Positions 11,504 through 26,142 of a stretch of 64,000 bases of DNA are shown here, piece after piece. The position numbers and the translations under genes are program-made. The DNA is taken from positions 124,001 to 188,000 of the forward strand of contig LVLI01000140.1 of the NCBI GenBank assembly GCA_001687465.1, written 5' to 3'. Source of the DNA: Halocafeteria seosinensis. Taxonomy: Eukaryota; Sar; Bigyra; Bicosoecida. Under the pieces are notes generated by a model that was given only the letters and a program-made list of their open reading frames with translations, was not told the origin of the DNA and did no database searches. Position 1 is the first letter of the stretch, and each line of letters begins with the position of its first letter.

Positions 11504-11892
11504 TCATCAGCTTGCGGAAGTTCGGCATCTCCCCTGTTCCCCAGCGGGAGCCTGGTGCTTTCCTGGCAATTCTCTTGAGGAACTTGATTGGGTCTTCCCC
11601 GAAGCCGCCCGTCGCCTCAATGGCGAACGGGATAATCTACGTGTGGTGGTGCCCCGCTTGGACGTTGCTCATCCTATCGGCATTCCTTAGCAGGTACCAC
11701 GCTTGGGACGTACTTCAGCAGTTTCAAACTTGCTACGACTACGGGCAAGCGCGGAATGCCTGCGGGCATTATTTGAGCCCACCATAGAAGACAAGAAACT
11801 CGTATAATGCACACTCCAACGAAGTGTCGGTCATGTATCTTTTTCCTAATCAGGAGGGTTGCTATATATTGTCCACGTCTGCTTCTATTTTC

Positions 11893-12001
11893 TCATCGCT
11901 CGTGTGTTTTCAACGGATCGATTGCGTTTTCTCCAGCAATGTCACCCGGGTAGCCAAACGCACCAACAAACAGCCGAAAATGGACTCGTATAGAGGCCCA
12001 A
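11893..12001 (-). pseudogene. Relic resembling ends of the 9669-10636 locus
   Basis: Bases 11893-11918 match 9702-9726 (CATCGCTCGTGTGT-TTCAACG, about 21 of 24). Bases 11960-12001 match 10667-10709 (AACAGCCGAAAATGG and flanks). The two matches are in the order and orientation of the parent locus but with its ~940-base body missing. This looks like a duplicate with a large internal deletion. The matches are short, so the call is tentative. Confidence 0.45.
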
Positions 12002-12324
12002 TACCGTAGATAACAAATTAATCTGGGGTGCCCAACTTCAACTTGCACGTTGAGCGTTAGTCTCAGGGCCCTAAAGTATACCATATACCCAAGTTGGTTG
12101 TCATGTTGAGAAATGGTAGATGTATGTCCAATACACAGGTGGAAATAGTCTGGCTTGTGCTTACTTGATTAAAGGGTTATTGAGCGAGATAAAGCCGGTG
12201 ATCTAGCCTCGAAAGACCCTTCTGAAGCTCGCTCTTTAGGAGGCGATATATGAGGTTTTCGCTACTTCCAAGGCAGTACAAACACTTTTTCACAAGTCGC
12301 ACGACGACATAGATTGATGAAAAG

Positions 12325-15300
12325 ATGGGAGATAACGTGGATATCAGTCAGGAAGAGGGCTATGACCCTGCATCGGTAGCCATGGTACGTATCTGGAAGT
12401 CTTCATTGTAATGGCGCGCATTATGCCACCAAAATGGCTTATACGATCACTTTTTTCTGACGTCCATTATGTGATACATGTACCTGCAGCCGATGCGATA
12501 CAATGAGTTGGACCGAAGTCATTTAGCGTTACAGAGCGTGTTTGGTTTAGATTTTAGCCGTTTAAACAATCTGCACGTGGTGGAGAAGCATAAAATACTG
12601 TTTGTCACCGGTAATACTGCCATAATCTTGGATTTAGACACGCTAAACTGCGAGTACATAACAGGACATGACGGCGGTGGGATCGGATGTGCGGCAGTTC
12701 ATAGAGATGGTGAGGATGACAGCGGAACCTCGACACAAGAAGAAAATGAAGAGCAGAAAAAGCAAGAGAACAAGAATACCTGGATAGCGATCGGGGAAAA
12801 GGGACGGAGTCCAAATATTTATATCTATCACTACCCTACGCTGAAACTTGTTAGAGTTCTCCGAAGGGGTACCGAACAAGCATTCTCAGATGTGAACTTT
12901 AAGTACGTCTTCGTCTGGTGTTCATGGCTTTGATGGAATCAGAAATCACTTTCTCCCTTTCTATGCAGTCGCGATGGCTCGAGATTACTCTCAGTAGGTG
13001 CGGAACCGGATTTTTTATTGACAGTTTGGGATTGGAAAAACGAAAAGATGCTGCTCCGTTCCAAGGCATTCTCTCAGGATGTATTCAACGCCAGGTTCAG
13101 TCCATTTGATGACGAGAAGTTGACAACCAGTGGTACCGGTCACATCCGTTTCTGGCAGATGGCAAACACGTTTACTGGCCTAAAATTGAAAGGCTATATT
13201 GGTAAATTTGGCTTGGTCGATCTTTCAGATGTGGCAGACTTTGCAGAACTCCCTGATGGAAAGATTTTGTCCAGTAGCGAGAGTGGAAGGCTTCTCTTGT
13301 GGGAGGGCAACTTTATCAAATGCGAAATCAGCAGGTTGAATGAAAATGATGAAGAAGCACTATGCCACGATGGCACAATTACTTGTGTGCGATATGATGC
13401 TTTCAACGAGCTGTTCGTGACTGCTGGGAGTGACGGATTCATGCGCTGGTGGAAATTTGCGGATATTGACACCGCGGACTCTACCGAAGAGCAGCCACGG
13501 GCCTTGCTCAGAGCGCATTCGGAAAAATTGTGTGACCCTTCGTCTGATGAAAATGGGGAGGATATTGGCGTTACCATAATCCGTAACATTTGCCAACTGG
13601 ATGCTTCGTGCTGGTTTGTGGAAGATGAACGCGGTGTGTTGTGGAAACTAAACACAGAAACGGAAAAAATGGAATGCGTCCTATGTGCTCATTCTGGTCC
13701 CATTTCCGCATCGGATGCGTGCACGGAATTTCCTCTAGTTGCAACCGCTGGATTTGACGGCACTGTTCGGGCATGGGATATCACCAAGTACAATCTGATA
13801 GATGCCCAATTTTGTTCAGCAAAGTTCTCAAGTGAAGCAACGTCGTTGACATGGTTACCTACCGACGTGTGTGCTGAAGGAAATGAGGTGCTCGCGGGGT
13901 TCAAAGATGGAGTTGTGAGGTCTCTTGCGCTGTGGCCGAATAAACAGACGTTAAGTCAAATAACTCGAGCATCCTTAGTCCGTTCAGACAAACTTGAGGT
14001 TGCCGAAAGAGGCTGGGTCCGAAGACAAGTCTTTAAACCCCATAACGCGGCCGTGAATTGCATTGCTTTCCGACCGTCCTCGGACATATTTGCAACTGGT
14101 GGTGAGGACGGAAATGTTTTCTTCATAAACGTTTTCAAGAAAGAGGAAAGTATCGAGTACCAACCATTAGGTTTCGTTGCGATGGGAGTGCCAGTGAGAA
14201 AAATCGCATGGGCTGGCGATGGCCAGTACTTACTCGCGACTGTGGACGACGAGTGGTTTGCCGCTCTGAGTGTACCTGAGACCGCGAAAGAGTTTCCAAG
14301 CATCGAGCATACCTTTGAAATAGGTCTGCCCTGGACCCGCTTTACGCTAAACCTACCAGATCGCCCATCTCCCCAAGGAGACAGAAGTAGCTCGGCCTCT
14401 CCTGCAAACGAGGATGGAGAGGGTGCTGAATCAGGGGATGACGATGAGGAAAAGATAGACCCAGAAACCCTGAAGCGTCGTCCAGGCACAGTGAAATCAA
14501 TATTTGAAAGCCCATGGAGTATAGAGTGTACTGATGAAGCTGCTGTGTCGTCCGATGCCCGTCAAGAGTTATCCAAGATTTCAAGAAGATCTATTCCTAC
14601 CATTCGAGTTTGTGCTTCTGTCGAGAACGATTTGCGTGAGTTTCTCTTGGAAGTATGTATCTCTCAGGCAGATATATCGTCGGTCAAGGAGAAGTCGCTG
14701 AATCTAGCCGCAGTATATGCAAATTCCGAAGAGTCTCTTTCGACTTTCAGCTACGATTCCTCGCAAAAGGCCCTGGTCGTTGGTGCGAATGACGGGAGCG
14801 TCACTTTGCGTAGTCGGGATCATCCGTTTTATTACGCCCGTGCAGATCCTCATGATGCGTTCAGCGGCAACGTTACCTCTGTAATGCTTAGCACGCAAGG
14901 CCGTTTCCTCGTATCTAGCGGGCAAGATGGTTGCATTAACATAATGCGATGCCAGGTCGCTGAAATCGCACGGAAAGCACAGGAATCATATGAAGCAATT
15001 GAAAAAGAGAGGAAGGAGAGGGCCATCATTGTAAAACCAGACATTCCGAATCATCCTCAATTACCACCTGTAGTTCCCGTATCCTCCGGAGGGAATGCAG
15101 CCATAGCTGGACCGAAGGACGAGGAGACGTCCAAGCCGGTTTCCCCGGTGAAGGATCAAACGCCCCCGGGAATGGGTCCCGGAAAGCTCATGCCTGTAGG
15201 AGCTTTAGGTGAAGATAATTTTCCCGGTCCTGATGGGAACCCCTTAGATAAGTTGGCTGAGCGCGCTCCTTCTCCTCAAGGTCACGAGCCCAAAGATATT

Positions 15301-18300
15301 GTTTCCCAAGATGCGTATTCTCTTCAGGATGCAAAGCTTAAAGCTGAGGATGATCAAAAGAAGGAATTAGCGGAAGAAGAAAAAGATAAAGTTCGTGGCA
15401 AAGTCAAGGAATTGCGGAAAGAGTTCGCACATCTGCGTACTCAAATGGGTATGCCGATCCCGTACGATCTGTTTCCGGAACTTGAAGCGCTTCAACGTGA
15501 AGCGAGCGAAGAGGAGCAGGAAAGAGCTAAAGATTTCTTACGTCAGTTGTATCCGTCCCGGCCGACACCCTTTCTTTCGGAAGAGGAGCTTGTAATCGAT
15601 TCCGAACTTAATGAAATAGTGCAAAATCGATGCAACGAGAAGATAGAGGAAGCGAAGAAAGAAGTAGCTTTTGATGTTGCGAAGTCGCAGAAGGGTGTGG
15701 AGAAATTGGAAAAAGCCTTCATAGAGGATGTAAAGGTGGAGAACTTCGTTGTAAAAGGCATCCGCAATTCTAGACTGTCTGTAAAATCCTTTCGAGATAG
15801 CTATTTGTCGCCGTCTCTAAGGCAGTCTTTGGAAGAAATCAAACGGCTGTTGAGGGAGAGTGGACTCTCTGACGAAGCTGAAGATGAGCCCCGTCAATCC
15901 GCCGAACCTGCCGAAGAAAAACGTTCTTCTGAGAAGAAACACGAAGATTTTCACAAGGATGATCCCTTGACACCGCTTATGGGAGAAGCTGCAAGCATAC
16001 AAGGTAATAGTTTCAACGCACGGAAGGAACGGCGACTAGCGAGAAAGAAGGCCTTAGAAATTATTGAGGGACAACGCCCCGGTCCAGACGACGTAGACCC
16101 CCGAGATGTTGCAGCCATAAAGTCGTCTGCTGAAAATACGGGAGCATATAGCTTGAAAACGGATCCGGATTTCCACGTTCCGGAGCACAAGCGAGTGGAT
16201 GCAGCGAAGAAACGAAGGCAGATGGTTCTATTAGAGAAGTGTATGCACACCCTGAAAGATGGATTTAATAACAAGTTGCTCCAGCTACGTTCCATCAAGG
16301 AAGGTTGCAAGCACACCATAGCAGGTGCATGTCAGCGAATTTTCGACTTGAATCGCAAACTTGGTGACAATTGTGTTACCCTGCGATTGAAGGACAGGAC
16401 TCAATTCGACGTGAATGACATCGCAAATACGTTAGGACTTTCTCTAACGGAAAACGGAGTGCAAGTCTCATCTGAGGCTGATCCCGAGGAATGGCCCGAA
16501 TCTAGGATTAAGGGCAAGTTGAGTCAAGGAGACCGACTTCCGGAAAGATTCCAGAGGACCGCTTATGGAATTTTGACTCCTACGGATATTTACCGGAAAT
16601 ACGGCTATGGTGACAGGTTTCGACATAAAGCCAACGTTGCTCTCTTCAACAATTTATACAGACATGCCCCTTCTGGTATGTATCCTGTCGCAACAACCTC
16701 ACCATCTACTGGTGGTCATGCACTGTCTGCCCTTGCTTCATGGGGTGAATCATATAGGTTTGTTCCGGGGATTTCTGCTGCCATCGCCGCTGAAAACGCC
16801 AAAGGTGGCTTGAGCAGTACAGCGAAAAATCTAGAGGAGCAGGCTATAGATGATGCTGTTACGAAAGCGGCGTCACCGGCTCAGCGTCGCCAATGGGAGA
16901 GTGATAGAAAGCAGTTGCTGTCTCGAATTGCCAAAGCCGTAGAGGGGTTTGATGAAGCTCTAAGGTACATGCGAGGCGAACGAGTAAAGCTGGCATGCGA
17001 CTTGAAGGCGGGCGAGTTACGCTTTCTGGCGCTGTTCCGTGAATTACAACTGCTGAGAGATATGGCGAAACAGGATACATCCCTAACAGAGAAGCTCAAC
17101 AAGTCTTTGGCAAATAAGAGTGAAATCCAACAGACAATTGCAGAATACCGTAACTCCTTAGAGAACAAAAAGAACGAGCTTCAAGAGTGGACAGACAAAG
17201 AAGAGAAACTCGCGGAGCAGTTTCGCGAACTTGTTCCAGAAACCCATGAAGCATCGGCGGAGCTTTTCCAAATATTCAAGCGTAAGATAAAGAGAAGAAA
17301 GCAAGACGAAGGCGAAGGCGATGAAAGTGAATCGGATTCGGAAATAGACTGGGATGAAAGCGACAGCGACGACGATAACGATCTGCTGGAAGATCGCTGT
17401 CCAGAGAATTGCTCAGAGACGCTTTTTGAATCAGTACTAGATCTTCGCGAAACACGCCTGGATCAGGAAGAGAAGGTGCAAGAGTTGCAGAAAGAAATAG
17501 ATGAACTTAAGAAGAACTACGAACGACAGGTTCAAAGGGAGAAAACCGTTGACAAGGAACTGTCCAAGATTCGGGAACAGATCCAGGAATTCCAAAGCGA
17601 AAAGCAAGGGAGGCTAAACGAAGTGGAAGTTGCCACCACCCTAAAGTTTTCCCAAATTTTTGCTGGAGCGAGAAACGTTAAATTTAGTGAGGACCCCGTT
17701 GACGAAGAAATCCGGAAACAATTTACCCCCGGAGAGAACCAGGCGGCAGGGGGAGAAAATCAGCAGGATGTCACGAAGACGAAGCAGCAGAAAAAACAAT
17801 CTAAGGAAGCTGAAAAGCTCAAATTGAAAGAGAGTGAGAATCCAGATGATATTGTTCAACGATACAATGAACGTGTATGCATTGGGGATGGTAACGAAAA
17901 GAACGGCCAATTGCTCCCGAATCTGGACCAATTCGTGCTAATGAGTAAAGACAGCCTGTCAGCGTTGAGGAGCAGAATCGACCAACTTAAGCATGAAATT
18001 ACGGAACTCCGCAGTGGTTTCAAGACATTCCACAAGCAGAAACGAGCACTACAGAAGGAGCGAAAGCAAGTAGAACAGCAAATTAGTGATTATCAACAAC
18101 AAAGCGAAGAGCTCCAGAGGCTCAAATTTGGGCAAACTGTAGATTTAGAGCATCTGGATAAGGTGTCCCAGACGAGAAATGTCGAGAAAGCCGAAGCAGA
18201 GTTGACGAAACAAGAAGATAAGCAAAGGGCAGAAGTAAATTCCTACACGGAGCAAATTAACAGTGAACAACAGAAAGTTATTCAAACTACAAAGGATAAC

Positions 18301-18747
18301 ACTGTTCTGCTTCAGCATATAGCAGAGTTAACAAGCCGACAAGCGAAACTGGAAGCGCAGTTAAATTCTGCGATGGAGTCTAAGCCAACTAGGGGAAGAG
18401 AGACCACTTCAGAGGCAGATTATCGGACGAAAGATGCCTCAATTCAGCATTCAGTAAATGCTTTGGTCAGTGAAGAGAAGGAGCCCCGTGTTGGATCCGA
18501 AAGGGAACAGGCTCAGCTACAAGAATTGATCGAGTACCAAGCACAGCAAATCGACCTCCTCCAGCAGCAAATCAACGCCCTACGCTACAAAGGCGGACAC
18601 ATATACACAACGGCAACACCACAAACTCAAAGTAGCGGAGAATTCTCTCCGGGGCAATCGTCGAAGCGAGCGCCTCCCCCTAGCTCCGACCATGTTCAGG
18701 CGAACGCGTTAGAATTCGATGATACACCTGAGTCATCTCACAAGTAA
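12325..18747 (+). CDS. CFAP44: CFAP44-like axonemal WD-repeat/coiled-coil protein
   Basis: Three exons, 12325-12384, 12490-12902 and 12969-18747; both joins keep frame, giving 2083 residues. The N-terminal ~700 residues are WD-type repeats; the second join builds RDGSRLLSVG then DFLLTVWDWKNEKM, typical of the CFAP43/CFAP44 family. An acidic, Pro-rich linker follows, then about 1000 residues of charged coiled coil with an acidic run (DESESDSEIDWDESDSDD). In Chlamydomonas, Tetrahymena and trypanosomes CFAP43/CFAP44 form the tether of the inner-arm dynein I1/f motor head. Size and the long coiled-coil tail fit CFAP44 best, but CFAP43 is not excluded. The third exon is 5.8 kb without an intron. 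It implies that this organism builds motile flagella. Confidence 0.88.
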
Positions 18748-19103
18748 CTGTTGTGGGATCCACCAGATTAAAATATATACAAGTGATACAATATTCCAGT
18801 AAATTTTGCTAGAAAGCTTCTGCCGAACTAAGACGTTTTAGTCTGTCTCTGCTTTGACCAAAAGTACCTTTTTTTGCGTTTCAGTTCTGGGTTTCTTCCG
18901 ATAGTTGGTTAACATTTTTTTTACGAAGGGGACAAACTTTTCGTCTATTTTTGGGAGAGCGAAAAATTTAGGTAGTGCCCGTAGAGGATGGTCTTGTATG
19001 CGCTATTCTCTCGACAGATTTCTTTCGTCACTTGTGTATATTGTGCATGATTCATTGCTCTATTCGTAGTAGGTGGCATTCGGGGGGATAAAGGACAGGA
19101 AAA
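18748..19103. other. Intergenic, CFAP44 3' flank and CDC5 promoter
   Basis: AT-rich gap between two genes on the same strand, with several T runs. Nothing further could be supported. Confidence 0.5.
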
Positions 19104-21645
<2,542 letters not shown>

Positions 21646-21848
21646 CACACAATTGTGCACGTTCAGTAACTCAATATACGTTGACTTATTCACGTATGTT
21701 AGCGCATGTTAGCTTCCATTTAACTACTTGATTACACATGTTCTCTTAAAGACAGTGTAATAATGTTTCCTTTCGGTAAAGCAATTCCTTGATCATAAAC
21801 CAACAAGGTTGAGGACTATAGATATACCTTCTTGGCTCTTCCATAGTG
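21646..21848. other. CDC5 3' flank
   Basis: Short AT-rich gap before the tRNA gene. It should contain the CDC5 poly(A) signal; no single site is obvious. Confidence 0.4.
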
Positions 21849-21920
21849 ACTCCTGTAGCACAGTGGTTAGTGCGTGACGTTGTGGCCGTCAAGACCTGGT
21901 TTCGACTACCAGCAGGAGTA
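21849..21920 (+). tRNA. tRNA-His (anticodon GTG)
   Basis: A full cloverleaf can be drawn. The acceptor stem is ACTCCTG/CAGGAGT, the D arm GCAC/GTGC, the anticodon stem TGACG/CGTCA with loop TTGTGGC (anticodon GTG at 21882-21884), a 4-base variable loop, and the T arm CTGGT/ACCAG with loop TTCGACT. The discriminator base is A and there is no intron. The A box (TAGCACAGTGG) is canonical. As usual for eukaryotic tRNA-His, the extra G(-1) is not needed in the gene (the base there is G in any case). A T9 tract follows. Confidence 0.95.
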
Positions 21921-21921
21921 C

Positions 21922-21930
21922 TTTTTTTTT
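21922..21930 (+). terminator. RNA polymerase III terminator
   Basis: Nine consecutive T one base after the tRNA-His 3' end, the standard Pol III stop signal. Confidence 0.9.
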
Positions 21931-22161
21931 GTTGCACTGCTGTTCAAGGTTCTTCACACGCATTGGATCGACCTTAATTGTATATGCAAGGGACACATCT
22001 GGAGTTATTATCTGACGCTAAAACAGGACATTCAACTGTCTTTTGTGGGGGATATAAAGCGCATGACGCCAACTTCAACCTCCTGAGGTGTTGAAAGCAT
22101 ATATGACGCACAAGAGGTGGTTTTGACTACAATGTCCTCGATTCGAAGGTAGTTTTATATC

Positions 22162-23472
22162 ATGCTCGGTCGCATCGGGGACTTTTGCTCCTCGGGCTGT
22201 AAATGGAGAGATTTTCGAGTGGTTCTCCTGGGCCAAGTGATCTCCCTCCATGTAACTACGACCGGAGTCTTTTCACAGCTATTATCCCGCGATGGGGTGA
22301 ATATTCCAACCACTCAGAGCTCTTTAATGTATCTACTGCTTACTCTAAATCTCGTATACAGTTTTTGGGTGAAATCATCCGCTGATCAACAAGGAAAATG
22401 CAACCTGCAGGTAAGACAGCCGGCACGATTCCAGTAGAGGAGTCAGGAAGTTTGACATTTGCTTGTAGAACGCAGATATCCTGGTGGAAATATGCTCTCC
22501 TTGCGTTATGCGATGTGGAAGCGAACTACTTTGTGGTCAAAGCCTATCAGTATTCGACGATTTCATCAATCATGTTGATTGACTGTTTCACAATTCCTTC
22601 AGTGATGGTTTTATCCAGAGTATTTCTCAAAGTGACCGTAAGTGGAATACAGGAAGCGTAGACTCCCTCTTATTCGCCACTCTGTGCTGTTCTATGGCCT
22701 GCAGTACCGATGGCAACACTTTGTGGCGGTAGCTCTTTGTGTTCTTGGACTGACGGCACTGGTGTTTTCGGACTCAATAGAAGACGAAGCTCAGGGATCA
22801 CGCCGAGTACTAGGTGATATGCTCGCTGTCGTTGGATCGATGTTTTATGCAATCTCGAACGTAGGACAAGAAGCTATAGTTAAGACGTTCAAGCGCGCAG
22901 AGTACCTGGGAATGCTCGGTGCCTTCGGCACCATTTTTAACACAATACAGCTCGGGATATTGGAGTCACATGAGTTGGGAACGATGAAATGGACGGTTCC
23001 CATAGTGCTTTATGCTATGGGGTTTGCATTGACTCTATTGTCCATGTATACTCTGACGAGTTACTTTCTTGGTCAGTCCGACTCGGCCCTCTTTAATTTA
23101 TCACTGTTGACCTCAGACTTGTATGCTGTATTGGTTGGTCTGGTCCTCTTTGAGGTCAAACTGAATTACTTGTACTTTATAGCTTTCGTTGTCATCGTTG
23201 CCGGTATAGTTCTATACAATCAGGCCCCTCTTGAGGATGTTGAAGAGCACAGAGATCTTGCGGAAGCCTGTAGGAAAACGTGGCGAACCCTATTCTGTCT
23301 TAACGATGATGCTGAGAGGAAATCGCTGATCGATGCAGAAAGTTCCGAATTTGAAAAAGACGAGAATAACCAGTATTTTGGAAGGGATGACATGGAGGTA
23401 TTGCCATCGAAGTATGTCGGTCTGGCAGCCACAGAATGTAAGAGTACAGCAAATGGCCATCCTCCATGCTGA
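22162..23472 (+). CDS. SLC35F1/F2-type solute transporter (DMT superfamily)
   Basis: Three exons, 22162-22410, 22476-22637 and 22705-23472; introns of 65 and 67 bases, both phase 0, giving 392 residues. About ten membrane segments are visible. Family motifs: VLLGQVISLHVTTTGVFSQ, then IPTTQSSLMYLLLTL in exon 1; WWKYALLALCDVEANYFVVK, then AYQYSTISSIMLIDCF in exon 2; and the GDMLAVVGSMFYAISNVGQE segment in exon 3. This is the SLC35F (DUF914) group of drug/metabolite-type transporters in endomembranes or plasma membrane, whose substrates are mostly unknown. The C terminus is a hydrophilic cytosolic tail. Its 3' end faces the SNARE gene 174 bases away. Confidence 0.88.
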
Positions 23473-23646
23473 ACAAAATGGCACAGTAATTCCGTAAAGA
23501 TGCCGGCGGGAAGCTCTTATTACCGCAAGGCCGAATGGTGTAAGTCATTGGGAGTATGAGTGAACCATCGTGTCGAGGTCTTATTGGTACAACTGGCTAA
23601 TCTCGCGCAACCTTTGGTGCTGCTGATACGCTGGCATAACAATTAT

Positions 23647-24837
23647 TTACTGTATCAAGCTGAACAAGACGCCAAGGACGCCGAGAAGGACAACAGCGCA
23701 GATGATATAGACACAGAACTGGGTGCTCTTAGAGTTAGCTATCTTAAGCGCTTCGTTCATCCTGTCATTAACCTGCATGAGGCGCAAAGCAAGGATTCAA
23801 AATTTGAAGATCGCGGACTTCATCGAAACAGTGCCACTGAGGAACGTACCTTATCCATCTTATCCTGAGCAGAGTCCACCTTTTGCTCCGCTTCATCGAG
23901 CATGACGGCTTGCTTATCGAGTTCCTGTAGAGACAATCGCAGTGCATAGGAACATATGACTCACTGCAACCAGAGCAATACACTCCATTGACATACGTCG
24001 TTAATGTCTAACGTTGTTTCCTTCAACTGATCCAGTGATTCAGAAATTTGATCCAACAAATCATCCTGTTCCTGTTGTTCTCTCTGAATGCCTTGCAGCT
24101 TCATTTCTTGCTCCTGGCTCATCTCTTCTTGGACGACCCTTCTTTGTGGAAGGTTGCCTGAACGAAGTCGAAAATATACAAGAGGTGAAACGTTAGACTA
24201 CTTGTATTCTTTCTTACTGGCACCACAGGGCTTACCTGACATAAGATCTTGCAAATTACTACCGGCAGAGCCTGCGGCACCACCACCACTTCCATCTCCT
24301 CCTCCTCCAGGAGCTTCAACATCTTGTCTTCGCCCCAAGATCTTCTCATTCAATGTGCTCAGCTCTCGTGCCAATTCTTGAATATCTTTTTTCCGTCTTG
24401 AGAGCTCTGCTGTCCCTAATTTATTCTGTATCCAGTACCGTTGATGAAATGAGGTGTAACATGGAACCCATGTTTTCTTTCAGTTGACGATTGCTGCTTA
24501 CCTTGCGCTTCTTAACATCTTCCTGGAACTGTTTCGAGAGAGCATCAAACTCTTCTGTTAGCTTCTTACGCTCTTTTTCGATCCTATACTTCATACGAAT
24601 GTAATCTCGGCTTTCTTTGCTCAAGCCGCTGTTATCTCGGGCATCACAAAGCTGCTCGATATTGTGCATGTGCATCAATAAAAGCGTCCGTTTGCCATCG
24701 AATGTCTTCTCATCAGGCATATTCTTTGGATCTTGGGTGTCTTCGCCCCCCAATACAGCATTGAGGGCCTTTAATCGACGTATTAAATTCGCCAGTTCAG
24801 GACTGGCCTGCTCCACCTCATACAACGTATCTGCCAT
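23647..24837 (-). CDS. Qc-SNARE of the SYP7 type, tail-anchored
   Basis: Five exons, 24837-24502, 24425-24236, 24157-23997, 23924-23850 and 23772-23647; introns of 72-78 bases. The N-terminal region (MADTLYEVEQASPELANLIR) forms helices as in plant SYP71. A Gly-rich linker lies in exon 2. The SNARE motif spans exons 3-5 (DQISESLDQLKETTLDIND, then ELDKQAVMLDEAEQKVD), with the zero-layer Gln in ELDKQ. A single C-terminal membrane anchor follows (FCVYIICAVVLLGVLGVLFS) with only a few residues after it. SYP7 SNAREs act in ER and plasma-membrane/phragmoplast fusion in plants, and related proteins occur in many protists but not in animals or fungi. The exact compartment here is unknown. The exon 2 acceptor was chosen at 24426 because the nearby alternative breaks the frame. 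Confidence 0.85.
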
Positions 24838-26142
24838 TTCTGCTTATTCTACAACAGCCCCGACAACGCCCATTCGTGTATACAGTGTCTCTCGACGAAT
24901 ACAACAATGCACTAATGACACTAGACCGTAGCATTGTATCTGTCTGTGTATCGAGCTTCAAGGCAAGTTGAAGTCTGAGGATATCTGAGAGCTGAGGCTG
25001 AGACCGTCTCAGTGAGACGCGGAGACTGGAATCAGGACCAAGAAGAACAGATGACATTGTAGGCGTCCATATACGCCTGCGAGCATTCACCAACAAGGTA
25101 GGGGATAAAGTTAGGTTCAACTTGTGGGAGATGAGGCTTTCAAAGTCTGATTTTCCCAACTCCAAGAATGGTCGATGTCGAAGTGTGCTACACAGCAGCT
25201 ACAACCCCAAGTGGCTATATTATTGCCCCGAAAGATACACGATAACTAAATTTTTCTCGGTGAATTAAAGCAGTTATAGAATTCTAATTTTCCCGGTGAA
25301 ATGAATGAAAACAATCCGAGAATTTGTCGGTGGGACAAAAGAGTTTTCTGTGAGTGAAGTTTCGACCGCACCCTAAAATCTGAATTTTCGAAGCATTGTT
25401 GGAATACAGACATAGCAGTATTCCCCTCCCCAAATACACCCGCATCAAACCTTAAACAAACAGTACGCACGTAAGTTGTGCGCAGCCAAAGTGGAATGCA
25501 TCTGGCTTTTGTCCTCGACGATGAACTCGCCCACCGTCGACATGTATTTGCAGGGATGTCCTTCTGGTCTTGAATTAATGCGTCATACGAAACCACAACT
25601 ACATGGATAAATGCACACCGCGTACCGATACGCAAGAATAGTTTCACCGCCTGTTCATTGCCCATGCTCAGTTGTTCGTGTTGCGAGAAGATACGATTAA
25701 GTCTCTACCATTAACACTGTTTCAAGGGCGACGTGGTGTTTCAGGCAGATTCCAAAGTTCCCATCAATGATCCGCCTTATAACGCTGAATCAGGATCATG
25801 CTGGACTCTTCCTCAAGATTTTCCACTACCACTTGGGTATCCACCAAAAAGCAACTCACTGCCAACCGTGAACCTCAAAAATGATAGTTTCAGTCATACG
25901 CTTCCTTAACAACGCAGGGTAACACCACGAGGGAGTGCTGAAGAGGAACACGATAGCTACACTCTCATCGCAGTGAGTGATATCGACGCTATGAATCCAC
26001 CAGTACTCATATCGGGGGTCACATCTACTCATATCGGGGATTACGTCACACCGAACACCAAGAGAAACGCTCGGCCTCTCCGAATTAACGACCTATCTTT
26101 CGATCTGAGTTTCAAACATGACTCTTTTTCAGCTCGTATGGA
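24838..26142. other. Intergenic, promoter side of the SNARE gene
   Basis: 1.3 kb. An ATG-started frame of 139 codons on the minus strand (25665-25246) has no family features and an odd composition, so it is not called. Three variants of (T/C)-(T/C)CGGTG(A/G) recur at about 25255-25335. Near the right end the 17-base element ACTCATATCGGGG(G/A)T-(C/T)AC occurs twice in tandem (26005 and 26028), followed by ATTACGTCAC, a CRE-like sequence. Confidence 0.5.

Larger units (their letters stand above)
10637..12324. other. Gene-poor stretch with decayed repeats
   Basis: 1.7 kb without a supportable gene. It holds an A-rich direct repeat of the type CTAAAA near 10905-10926, two diverged copies of a ~100-160 base element (11085-11185 and 11341-11503) and a relic resembling parts of the neighbouring minus-strand gene (11893-12001). 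The right end must contain the promoter of the CFAP44-like gene. Frames of up to 128 codons here lack any protein feature. Confidence 0.6.

Noticed and set aside
13194-18700. Antisense frames of 60-180 codons inside the CFAP44-like gene
   Set aside because: They are shadows of the sense codon pattern with no splice or start context.
25246-25665. 139-codon minus-strand frame with an ATG in the SNARE upstream region
   Set aside because: No recognisable domain, no supporting splice signals and a low-complexity composition; probably chance.
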